NCBI GenBank assembly: GCA_018806915.1
Contig: JAGKQI010000081.1
Span: forward strand, 1 to 64,000
DNA from: Phytophthora colocasiae
Lineage: Eukaryota; Oomycota; Peronosporomycetes; Peronosporales; Peronosporaceae
Length of the DNA stretch: 64,000 nt
Reading direction: 5' to 3'
Translations under genes and position numbers: made by a program
Shown here: in pieces, positions 55,291 through 64,000 of the stretch
Layout of the letters: each line of letters opens with the position of its first letter
Numbering within the stretch: position 1 is the first letter of the stretch
The notes under the pieces: generated by a model
The model's database searches: none
What the model saw: only the letters and a program-made list of their open reading frames with translations
What the model was told of the DNA's origin: nothing

Positions 55291-56777
55291 ATGGTCGTAA
55301 CCGTTTCCGGCGCCCGCCATCCGCTCCTCATTCCGCATTTGGCTTCATCCCGCCCAAGCAGCTTCCGCACTCCGTCCACTATTATGGTCATCGCCAACAA
55401 CGCTACGCTCGAGCAGCAGGACCCGGAGATCTTCAACCTCATTGAGGCCGAGAAGAACCGCCAATGGAAGTGTCTGGAGCTCATCGCGTCCGAGAACTTC
55501 ACGTCCCGCGCCGTCATGGACTGCCTGGGCTCGTGCTTGACTAACAAGTACGCTGAGGGCCTGCCGAATGCGCGTTACTACGGCGGAAACGAGGTGATTG
55601 ACAAGATCGAGATACTGTGCCAGCAGCGCGCCCTGACGGCTTACGGTCTGGACGCTGACAAGTGGGGCGTCAACGTGCAGCCGTACTCTGGCTCGCCTGC
55701 TAATTTTGCTGTGTACACGGGTCTGCTGCGCCCACACGACCGTATCATGGGTCTGGACCTGCCCAGTGGAGGACACTTGACGCACGGTTTCTACACGTAC
55801 TCGAAGGCCGAGAAGACGCGCAAGGCTGTGTCTGCTACGTCGGTGTACTTCGAGTCCCTGCCGTACCGCGTGAGCGCCGAAACCGGCCTGATCGACTTCG
55901 AGAAGCTCGCGGAGCAAGCTGCTCTGTTCTGCCGGCCATGATTGTGTGCGGTGGCAGCGCGTACCCGCGTGACTGGGACTACGCCGCCTTCCGTAAGATC
56001 GCCGACGACAACGGAGCTCTGCTTATGTGCGATATGGCTCACTACAGTGGTTTGGTGGTGACGAAGGAGCACGCTAGCCCCTTCGACTACTGTGACATTG
56101 TGACCACGACGACCCACAAGTCTCTGCGTGGCCCCCGTGCTGGTATGATCTTCTTCCGTCGCGATGAGCGCGGATTCGAGCCCCGTATCAACAATGCCGT
56201 GTTCCCCGCTCTTCAGGGTGGCCCGCACGAGCACCAGATTGCTGGTATTGCTGCTCAGCTTAAGGAAGTGCAAACCCCTGAGTTCAAGGCTTACGTGCAA
56301 CAGCTGAAGGCCAACGCCAAGATCCTGGCCAAGACGTTGACCGACAAGGGATACTCCATGTGCACTGGCGGCACTGACAACCACCTGATCCTGTGGGACC
56401 TGCGTCCGCAGGGCGTCACGGGCTCCAAGCTCGAGAAGCTGTGTGACATGGTCTGCATCACGCTCAACAAGAACGCCGTGCTGGGCGACCGCAGCGCTCT
56501 CACCCCCGGTGGTGTCCGTGTTGGCACGCCTGCTCTTACGAGCCGTGGCTTCAAGGAGGCTGAGTTCGTCAAGGTCGCTGAGTTCCTTGACCGTGCCGTG
56601 AAGCTGTGCATTGACATTCAGAACACGAGCGGCAAGAAGCTGGTGGACTTCGTCAAGGGTGCTGAGGCCCACGAGGGTGTGAAGCAGCTGCGTCGCGATG
56701 TGAACGCTCTTGCTACGTCGTTCGAGATGCCCGGCTTCAATGTGTCGGAGATGCGCAACAAGACCATTGAGGAATAA
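55291..56777 (+). CDS. SHMT: Serine hydroxymethyltransferase, one apparent frameshift
   Basis: PLP enzyme interconverting serine and glycine with transfer of a one-carbon unit to folate. ATG at 55291 or 55384; the 31 residues between are basic/Ser-rich and could be a mitochondrial leader, while the shorter start gives a cytosolic-type protein. Signatures: [61 protein letters not shown], then DMAHYSGLV, and the PLP lysine in [12 protein letters not shown] (AAG at 56118-56120). The frame breaks once at about 55925-55938 (AALF / [15 protein letters not shown]); both sides are fully conserved. In a housekeeping enzyme this suggests a one-base error or an indel in this allele. Confidence 0.88.
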
Positions 56778-56992
56778 ATCCTCTCTTTTCTTGAGTTAGC
56801 TTGTCATTCCACTGAAGGCTACCTATAGATTGTGTGCGGTGTCAAAATGGGAGCTGCTACCTATGAAGCACCTTCCTCCAACTTGCATAGCACTGCATGT
56901 CATGCGATCCAATTGAAACATAACACAAAACAAACCCCACTCAATATATTCAGCCGCAGTCGATGGCCTCCTCCACCATAACCAACGCAGCT

Positions 56993-58246
56993 TTACTCGT
57001 CCATACTCGTCGACGTTTCCAGCGTTTCGAATGTCGTTCTGCGAGTTGACGAGTACGAAGTGCGACCGATAAGTTCTTCTCGTAAAATGAGAGACGCGTC
57101 GCTCTTCGATCCTTCAGCAATACATTGCGCACAGAAGAGGATCTTCTTGTCGTTCACCTTGCTGTGGTTGTGAGACGACATGACACAAATCTGCTTCTTG
57201 ACGCAGCAACGTTTGCATACCCACGCCGCACAACAAGCGCAAGTTTTCGGAGTTGTTCGTAGAAACCCTCCAAAGCCGCGTTTGCACACTCGGCAACGAC
57301 TTCCTGCCTGGACTCGTGGACGAGGGTTCTGTCGGATCGCTGCAATGCCTCCAGATGACGTGGAGCTGGAACTCTGACTGCTACTGGCGAATGAGTCTCG
57401 ACCGGTTCGCATCCGCATCCACCATACCAGTTTCTTCATCTGTGCACACTCCACGTAGCGAGCCATTGACAACCACTGGGTCGAGATCGTGTGCAGCGAG
57501 ATGTTGTTCAGCATGTCGTTGGTTGAATGGAAGTCGAAGTAGCCGCGCGTGTAGCATTCGACGAGTGTCGATGTCTTCTGTCGGAAGAATGTACACACTG
57601 ACATGTTGGCTCGTTCGACACCAAAGTTCCGGAACACTGGAAGACGTGCAAAGTCGAGGGAATGGATCAAATGGAAGCCTACAAGTTCTCCAGAGTCGTT
57701 TGGTACCAACCCCGTTGCTTCGATGCAAGTGTAGTCGCGGGGCTCGGACATTGAGTAGTAGCGCCATGTCACGTTGAGTGTGTGGAACGGATCGTCCGAC
57801 GACGGACTCTCCACGCAGCAGAGCACCTTGCTGTTCACGACGCCGTCTTGCACGAACCTGGAACGAGCTCGCATGGAGTCGGTGCTGGTTGCAATGGATG
57901 CGTACATGACGTCGTTGAGGCTGCCGGCTATCGTCCCTATCATCAAGAGGGATGGCATTCCTGACTGCTCCGGGTGAGCAATTCCAGATCGCATACAAGT
58001 CGCGCTGTTTCCACTCGGCATGGAGTTTTCCGGCTGAAACTCCTTGAACACGCGAACGCCTTCCTTACGCTGCACTTCTCTCCAGGTGCGTGAGTCAGGG
58101 AAGCCGTCCCTTGTGAGACTTAGCTCCTTCTGCTGTGTGAGGTTCGTCTCCAACATACTAACGGACAATTCCAAGATCGCTTTCATATCCTGACTCGACA
58201 ATTGAAGTCGCGGCAGGTTCTCCGCCATCACGTCGTCCTTCGACAT
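56993..58246 (-). CDS. START-6: START-FYVE paralog, intact
   Basis: 417 residues from ATG 58246 (MSKDDVMAENLPRLQLSSQD), the first ATG in the open frame. START domain about 50-280 (LMIGTIAGSLNDVMYASI, WRYYSMSEPRDYTCIEATG, YTRGYFDF). Ser-rich linker at 288-300. The finger has cysteines 318, 321, 336, 339, 344, 347, 372 and 375. Again no RHHCR; instead CKRGFGGFLRTTPKTCACC. SHMT converges on it, leaving about 215 bp between stops. Confidence 0.88.
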   Translation of the reverse strand: MSKDDVMAENLPRLQLSSQDMKAILELSVSMLETNLTQQKELSLTRDGFPDSRTWREVQRKEGVRVFKEFQPENSMPSGNSATCMRSGIAHPEQSGMPSLLMIGTIAGSLNDVMYASIATSTDSMRARSRFVQDGVVNSKVLCCVESPSSDDPFHTLNVTWRYYSMSEPRDYTCIEATGLVPNDSGELVGFHLIHSLDFARLPVFRNFGVERANMSVCTFFRQKTSTLVECYTRGYFDFHSTNDMLNNISLHTISTQWLSMARYVECAQMKKLVWWMRMRTGRDSFASSSQSSSSTSSGGIAAIRQNPRPRVQAGSRCRVCKRGFGGFLRTTPKTCACCAAWVCKRCCVKKQICVMSSHNHSKVNDKKILFCAQCIAEGSKSDASLILREELIGRTSYSSTRRTTFETLETSTSMDE

Positions 58247-59388
58247 GGTGGAGGGAGGGGATGACTCTGGAATGGTTACTCGATTTGAACGTGCAAATAG
58301 TCTTAGTCTAGCCTGGGTGTCAGGTCTTGAATCGCCCTGCTGAATAACCCGAGTTAAGTTATCGACTGGCTGAAGACCTTGACAGAGATCAGACAAAAGA
58401 CTCACCTCTCACCGGCTACCAGCTCGAGTCTTTTTACCCAAAAGGTAACGAGGAAGCTTTCTTGCTTGCAAACGGCGGCAATTCAGCGAATGTCTACCGA
58501 TAAGGCAGAAGCACGTCGAAGACGCAAGTGGAGACTCGTCTGAGTGCAGCGGCGCGACTCACTCGGATCTTTTTGCATGCACTCCCCACAGTAGAGGTCT
58601 CCTTCGGTAGGTCTTATTCGCGCTTGCCACGTGATGGAGTTCCGACCACAAATGGCTAGGCGCAGCCGGCGACGTGCTTCACGCCTCACTATGATACTGC
58701 AATGCTGGACTGCTTGATTCAAAGACTCTCAGGTGACAGCAAGTATCCTTCGTCTCCTGTTTTCTGACTCGATTCGAGTCGGAAGGTGGGCACCTGAAAA
58801 TCCCCGCGAAAGCCCAAACTCTTCCCATTGTGTTCCTGCTGCACTTACATTTTGCCACTGAAGCAGACTTGCAGCTCATGAACTGTGAGTGTTCTTTAGC
58901 ACCAGCCGCGTATGTAGCTTGGCCACCAGCTCGGTGAGTCTCTGTGCCTTTCTTGAGCTTACTTTGGTGATGCCGAACCAGGTGGTGGCCACTACTGGCC
59001 CCAGTGAACCATCTTGTCAGCGCTGCGTTTAGTAATATGGACGTACTCCATGACAAGGGATCGACAGGCAGCGAAGTCGTGCGTTTTGACTGTCTTCATT
59101 TTTCCATTATCGAGGAACGTAGTGCTATGTGGATCGTGCCTAAGGTATATACAGTATGTAGGTTAAACACTGACCATGCTCAGCGAATTCTGCTAGCGTT
59201 TCGTCAATGTTGAACTACTGTAGCGCTTGAACATGCATCCGATGAGTGAGGCTTTGGTTGGAACAAACTTCATTCATCGTGCGTGCACTGTTATCAACAT
59301 TTTATCTAATATTCTAGTGCTGCTTCCTTATGACAATTCTCATAATGTATTTTTGATCATAAAGAATTGATTTTGACAACAAGAAGGT
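58247..59388. other. Intergenic, no gene recognised
   Basis: 5' flank of START-6 and 3' flank of START-7. Short frames on both strands lack any recognisable motif. Confidence 0.45.
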
Positions 59389-60630
59389 TTACCAGCTATG
59401 TTGAGCTTGATTCGCCGCGACGAAGTCGTCTCGTGCTACAGCACCAGCTTCACTACGCATGGCATCGGCTACGCACTGCTTGCAGAAAATTCTCTTGCGT
59501 TCTCGAACACATTGCTTAGTCCGCGAAAAGAGACACAGTGTTTCCTTCACACTGCAACGGGAGCAAATATCTTCGTCACAGGCCTGACAAACACGTCGCG
59601 TAGCTCCGAGGAACCGGAAGCCTTTGCAGCACAATTTACATCGAGAAGCCGGTACCCTTGCCGGCTCTGGAGGTACAGGTAATAGCACGACGGAGTTACC
59701 CGAACTCGACGTCGAACTGGACATTGTTTGTGACCGTGTCGGGTCAAAGCTGCCGTCTCCACTGTCGCTCTCACTGCAGTCGGAACTCACCACACCTTTG
59801 CCACAGTTCAACAATCGGGCCAGCTTCATACTCTGAGCGTACGATACGAGCTTGACACACGAAGCCCATTGAGATGCGATCGTGTGAAGAGAAATGGAGT
59901 TGAGCATAGCGTTGGTCGTATCGAACTCATAATACCCACGAGCATAGCACTCGACCAGCGTTGCTGTTCGTTGACGGAAGATCCAACACACTGACATATT
60001 GGCTCGAGCGACGCCTTTGTGCTCGAAATTCGGGAGCGCATCAAAGCCAACGGAGTGGATAAGGTGGTAAGCGACCTGTTCCCCTCGAGCAGTATGAGCC
60101 CATCCAGCGACATCTAAACTCACGAAGTCCCGAGGTTCAGCGAGGGTGTAGTATCTCCACGTTACGTTGAGGAAATGCATAGGATCCGCCATCGTAGGTT
60201 CCATAATACGAGCGAGCACCTTACAGTCGACTGCACCGTCGTCGATAAACTTGGACTTGGTTAGCATAGCTTCCGTCGTGGATGCGGCTGACGCGTACAG
60301 TACATCATCCAAGTTGCCTTTCACAGTTCCCATTAGAAGCAGAGATGGCGGGATCTTGGCTGTCTTGACCGCTCCATTTCCAGTAGCGGCTTGTGCTTTC
60401 AGCTGTTGTTGCTGTTGACGCGTGCTTTCCTTATAGACTTTAACGCCCTCACGCTTCTGGATGGAGGCCCAAGACCGGGAGTCCGGGTGGCCATCCTTGG
60501 TGACAGCCAGATTGCTATACTGGTCCAGATTCTGCTGCAGTAAAGTGGCTGCCAGCTCCTGCATCATGTTTTCATCATGACGTTCGAGTTCCAAAGTCGG
60601 CATAACGATGCCGTTCTTTGCTGGAGACAT
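59389..60630 (-). CDS. START-7: START-FYVE paralog, intact
   Basis: 413 residues from ATG 60630 (MSPAKNGIVMPTLELERHDE); the frame is open a little further upstream but only without an ATG. START domain about 55-270, with a Gln-rich insert (QQQQQ, residues 72-76) after the VKVYKES strand. Signature SLLLMGTVKGNLDDVLYASA. Ser-rich linker 283-313. Finger cysteines 331, 334, 348, 351, 356, 359, 383 and 386. Closest in layout to START-6; the two form a head-to-tail pair, both on the minus strand. Confidence 0.88.
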   Translation of the reverse strand: MSPAKNGIVMPTLELERHDENMMQELAATLLQQNLDQYSNLAVTKDGHPDSRSWASIQKREGVKVYKESTRQQQQQLKAQAATGNGAVKTAKIPPSLLLMGTVKGNLDDVLYASAASTTEAMLTKSKFIDDGAVDCKVLARIMEPTMADPMHFLNVTWRYYTLAEPRDFVSLDVAGWAHTARGEQVAYHLIHSVGFDALPNFEHKGVARANMSVCWIFRQRTATLVECYARGYYEFDTTNAMLNSISLHTIASQWASCVKLVSYAQSMKLARLLNCGKGVVSSDCSESDSGDGSFDPTRSQTMSSSTSSSGNSVVLLPVPPEPARVPASRCKLCCKGFRFLGATRRVCQACDEDICSRCSVKETLCLFSRTKQCVRERKRIFCKQCVADAMRSEAGAVARDDFVAANQAQHSW

Positions 60631-61957
60631 GCTGTCTGTCGGAATCGTGGCACTTGTGCGTGTTGGGCTCGACAATGAAGCCCAACGTCTGTTGTTTCGG
60701 CTAGCGAGCGAGTTGGCGAGTGAGCGAGGGCTGGCCCGTCCGAAATTTCCATATCAATCATACAGGCTTTGGGGCAAAGTGATTCATTTCGGTTAAGGTC
60801 CATTGTCATGAGGGGCTTTGCGTGAGCAAGGTGCCGAGTGGCAACCCCCATGGGATGGTGGGCGGGTTGAAAAACTGGCGCGCGCCGTAAGCATTGCTGT
60901 GAAGCTCTTGTGCTTGACGGTCGGTGCTGAGCTGTCGCAGGAGACGTCGGGCGAGGGCTGAGCGTGGCCTGCTCGCTGCGAAGCTTGAACCGAAATGAAC
61001 CACGACTGCACGGAGAACTCTGCCTGCGAGGACGCGAGGCTGGCCAAAACTCCGGCAGTTGCATCCACTTGAGTCTTGTCCGAGAAGAGCGGTTGGATCC
61101 CGAATTAGAGCCTTCCTTCATCAGGAAAAACCTTTTTCCGCTTGTTCCATTCGCTTCGCTACGCATAGCTCACTGCACGCGGAAAATACACAATGCCGCA
61201 AAAACCATGTCACGGGTTGAGGCCTGCCTGGCTGCCTTACCGGGCTTCGAAACTGGAACGAAACGCGGTGTGTTTGATGATGGCAAAAACTAGAGACTTG
61301 GAGCTTTCCCCATAGCGACCAGCTGCCGCATGGGAAGGCAAGTGGGTAGTATGAAGACGAGTCCGCCTTGACTCACTGTAAGTCGTCACCAATCTCTCCC
61401 TGAACGCAGTACGTGAGTGCCCTGCACTTTCAGTTTCGTCGCGTTGCCATCCGGACGAACAGAACGAAGCAGGCAATAGCAGACCCTTGCAATCCCAACA
61501 GTTCTGTTTCCCCAGTATGGAGAGCAGCATGAGTCAAGCGGAATACCAGTCAAGGCGAGAAGTCAATGGAAAAGCGCCTAAGATACACTGAACAGACAAA
61601 GGACTGCTAGTAATGCTAGTGCAACGCTCAGAGAATGCATTTTTTCTTCATTTCGGAGGAGCTCTAGAGAGGACTGGCACATGCAGATTCACTATGCTCA
61701 TTGTGAGGCGGGCGTCTATTACGAGCAACCACGCAAGGTCGAACAGTTCGGTGTTTATCCGTGTTCACGTTGTTAGTCACCTCGTTTGCTCTACACTGTA
61801 CTCCATTATTACGACCAGCAACATGAGCATGTCTTCAAAATTGATCTGATGAAGCGATGTTCTCAGTAACGTTTTATATCGGGGTTTTTAGCTGCACGAT
61901 TCCACAGTAGTTAGGCGATCATTGAAGAATGTTTGATAGTTTGTGGCATTCGAAGGA
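60631..61957. other. Intergenic, no gene recognised
   Basis: 5' flank of START-7. Short frames only (for example 60964-61293 plus), with no family match. Confidence 0.45.
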
Positions 61958-62127
61958 TTTTAAATGGACCAATACCCGCCCTGGTCAAATCGGATCAAAA
62001 CGTCAATTCGGACTTGATCAAAGGTTTTGAACACGATTAGGGCTTTAAGTACGAATTTGGTTGGTTGACCAACAGCGGCATTCGCTCTTCTACCTCCCAC
62101 GCCACGAAGCACCGCTACGTAAGTGCA

Positions 62128-63400
62128 ATGGACAGCCAAGATACTTTCACCCCCCAAGGAAGTTCCCCACGTCATCCTGCGTGCAGTAGTTCCAATGACC
62201 GTGTATTCAATCCACCTAGTTCGGCGAGAAGTCGCCACGAAAGGCGCGATCGCCGTGGCCACTCGAAGCAGCGACATCGATCTTTCAGTGCTGGGCGCTC
62301 GACGGGATTCAGCCCTCAGCACCGCCCTAGTTTGCGCCCTCGTTGTCGGTCTTCTTTGAGTCGTAGTTCCTCCAACCATCGACGGAGTGTGCCACGCCGT
62401 TCAAGATCCCTAAGCCGCTCATGCAGCCGAGAAAGCCGCGCGCTTTAACTACCGACGAAGTCGCTCTGTCGCCGACCGCGGCGTTCGACCAGTCCTTCGC
62501 GTCGCATTGGAAGGTCAAGCCGCCGACGTAGTCTCTCAAGTTGTCTGAGCTCATGTGGCAGCTCTCGGAGTCAGAGGGCTAGTCGTCCAAGGTGTCGCTC
62601 CAGCAGCTCAAGCATCTGTGGTGGCACTTGTAGACGTAGTTCAAGCCCAAGAAGACGCTTTACACCATCGCCTCATCGTTCCAGGCGCACATATTCCAGC
62701 GACACTGGACGCCCTCGGTCACGACGAATGCCAAGTCCACACAGCAGTGATACAAGCGTATCCGGACGCGCAGAGCGTAACAACCCAACACGGAGGCGTT
62801 TGTGGGATTGGGGTGGTACGATGCAGAGTTCTATACCTCGAGGTGAAGCCTTCAGAGTGACTAACCGTCCTGTTACAAACGTCAAGCGCACGGATAAGCG
62901 GACTGTCCTTCATGCAGGGGGATATGCTTACACTGGTTACACCAAGTCGGAGAAGAGGTTATCGTACAGATGCATTCAATATAGAAGCAGCGCGGGGTGC
63001 AAGGCGAAGCTACATTTTATCATCAAGATAAACAATTAAGAGTTTTCAAGTGAACATGTATGCTCAATCAAGCGCACGGTAACTGCACCTGGAGTTGATG
63101 TCGTGGAGGCGATGAAAGAGCGAACTGATGATCTGGCAATATCGCAAATGAATTTGACGGCAGAGCGTGTTTTTGGAAGCAAAAAAGAGAAGATTTATAC
63201 CTGAAGAAGTCTTAGTAGTCCAGCGTGAGCAAGTCATCCGAAGCGCACATAGGGCTAGACGAAGACACTTTGGAGCCGACCTGCACGGCGTTGTTGAAGT
63301 TCCTCCTGAGTGGCAAGTAAAAGCAGCCCGAGTGACGTCGCGGCCTACTCCAAGTTGTCAGCGTATGTGGGGACGGAATAGCGGCATGTTCGCGCCTTAG
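62128..63400 (+). pseudogene. SR-rich, FLYWCH-like MULE N-terminal protein, broken
   Basis: ATG 62128 (MDSQDTFTPQGSSPRHP). One frame runs to 63204 interrupted only by TAA at 62446 and TAA at 63037. Residues 30-220 are Ser/Arg-rich with SR dipeptides, as in splicing factors. A FLYWCH/WRKY-GCM1-like finger follows (VLHAGGYAYTGYTKSEKR, YRCIQYRSSAGCKAKLHF, about 62905-63030). After the second stop the same frame continues with VVEAMKERTDDLAISQMNL, then shifts near 63180 to REQVIRSAHRARRRHFGADL, a block I associate with oomycete MULE proteins. Three lesions in total. Confidence 0.6.
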
Positions 63401-63948
63401 TCATGTTCGAATAGAAGATCATCAGGAGAGAGAACTTGTCGTTTTTGCTTATTTGTTGCTCTCAGTAGTTATAGTCATCACATTAATTTGCACTTCCACC
63501 AGCACCGTAGCTCTACATAGTTGACGTCCGTAGCTATTTATCTTGTCGTTAGGGCCAGGAACAATACAACAGATGAAGTCTTCGCCTCGCAAGAACTTCC
63601 GACGCTGGTATCTGCATACCCTTCAGCCCAGAGGTACCAGGTTGGCTATTGTATAAGGTCAATTATCGTGTTGCTAGTGAACTGTTGACACTGCTGACAA
63701 TACTTTGCTCAGCCCCTTAATTAGCTACCTACAGCTCAGTTTATAATATAAGTGCCGTTTATGATTAAGTGATCCACACACACCGCACAGCTTCGCGACC
63801 TCACCGACCTCCCTCTTTCCAGAAGGTTACAAATACGGCAATGCGTGGGGGGGGGGGGTCAAATGCTGTATGCATTGTACGTGATGGACTGTGGAATTCA
63901 TTGATCAACTTCGATCAATAACCCACCTGGTCAATGGAATTGGTCAAT
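63401..63948. other. Noncoding interior of the MULE-like element
   Basis: No gene recognised. A G-run of about 13 sits at 63846-63858. Confidence 0.5.
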
Positions 63949-64000
63949 TGATCGGTTTTGACCTGTACCGGCGTTGGTCCAAATAAAAGTCTACCGTGGC

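Larger units (their letters stand above)
61958..63989 (+). mobile_element. Probable MULE-like element, decayed
   Basis: Ends resemble each other as inverted repeats over 41 nt with about 31 matches (61958-61998, 63949-63989; shared TGGACCAA and GGTCAAA). It encloses an SR-rich/FLYWCH frame similar to N-termini of oomycete MULE proteins. No target duplication seen and no DDE core found. The right end is 11 bp from the window edge. Confidence 0.5.

Noticed and set aside
60964..61293. 109-codon plus-strand open frame
   Set aside because: No motif, no homologous look, and overlaps other open frames on the opposite strand.
62446..63039. Two in-frame TAA codons as possible stop-codon reassignment or readthrough
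   Set aside because: Other genes in the window end normally at TAA, and a frameshift follows; decay is simpler.
1..64000. RXLR or Crinkler effector genes
   Set aside because: I looked for a signal peptide followed by RXLR-dEER or LFLAK and saw none.

Overview
The window looks like a repeat-rich accessory region of an oomycete genome, most likely Phytophthora or a close relative. The reasons are a tandem family of START-domain proteins ending in a FYVE-like zinc finger, a jacalin-type secreted lectin, a decayed necrosis-inducing-protein (NLP) gene with its GHRHDWE motif, mostly intron-poor genes, and the mix of Copia, Gypsy, MULE, mariner and pogo elements. No rRNA, tRNA, CRISPR or bacterial-type operon was seen. 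All family calls come from reading translations by eye; no search was run.

Layout. 1-7 kb is a graveyard of broken host genes: an acidic hypothetical protein, a multi-pass membrane protein, a TAF10-like TFIID subunit and an NLP. 7.1-12.1 kb is a Copia element (Copia-1) lying between the signal peptide and the rest of the NLP gene. 13.1-22.0 kb is a secreted three-domain jacalin-like lectin gene split by a Gypsy chromovirus (14.1-19.8 kb). 22.5-24.3 kb is a decayed MULE transposase. 26.2-28.3 kb is an intact MATE transporter. 28.7-42.5 kb holds four START-FYVE paralogs: one split by an apparently intact mariner element, one intact, one with a single frameshift, and one split by Copia-2. A pogo element lies between the first two. 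43.6-48.6 kb is a third LTR element without pol, with an antisense chromodomain ORF, whose 3' LTR holds a large foldback element. 49.1-60.6 kb is the most gene-dense part: START-FYVE, a secreted lipoxygenase, cystathionine beta-synthase, serine hydroxymethyltransferase, and two more START-FYVE genes. 62-64 kb is a decayed MULE-like element with an unusual SR-rich/FLYWCH reading frame.

Main message. At least four host genes are split by transposable elements. In three of them (lectin, START-1, START-4), removing the element plus one target-site copy restores the host reading frame. Recognisable mobile DNA covers roughly 40% of the window. The START-FYVE genes form one local, duplicating family; four of seven copies look intact. 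CBS and SHMT act in linked parts of one-carbon/sulfur metabolism and lie about 1 kb apart in opposite orientation; each carries one apparent frameshift, so some single-base breaks may be sequence errors rather than real mutations.
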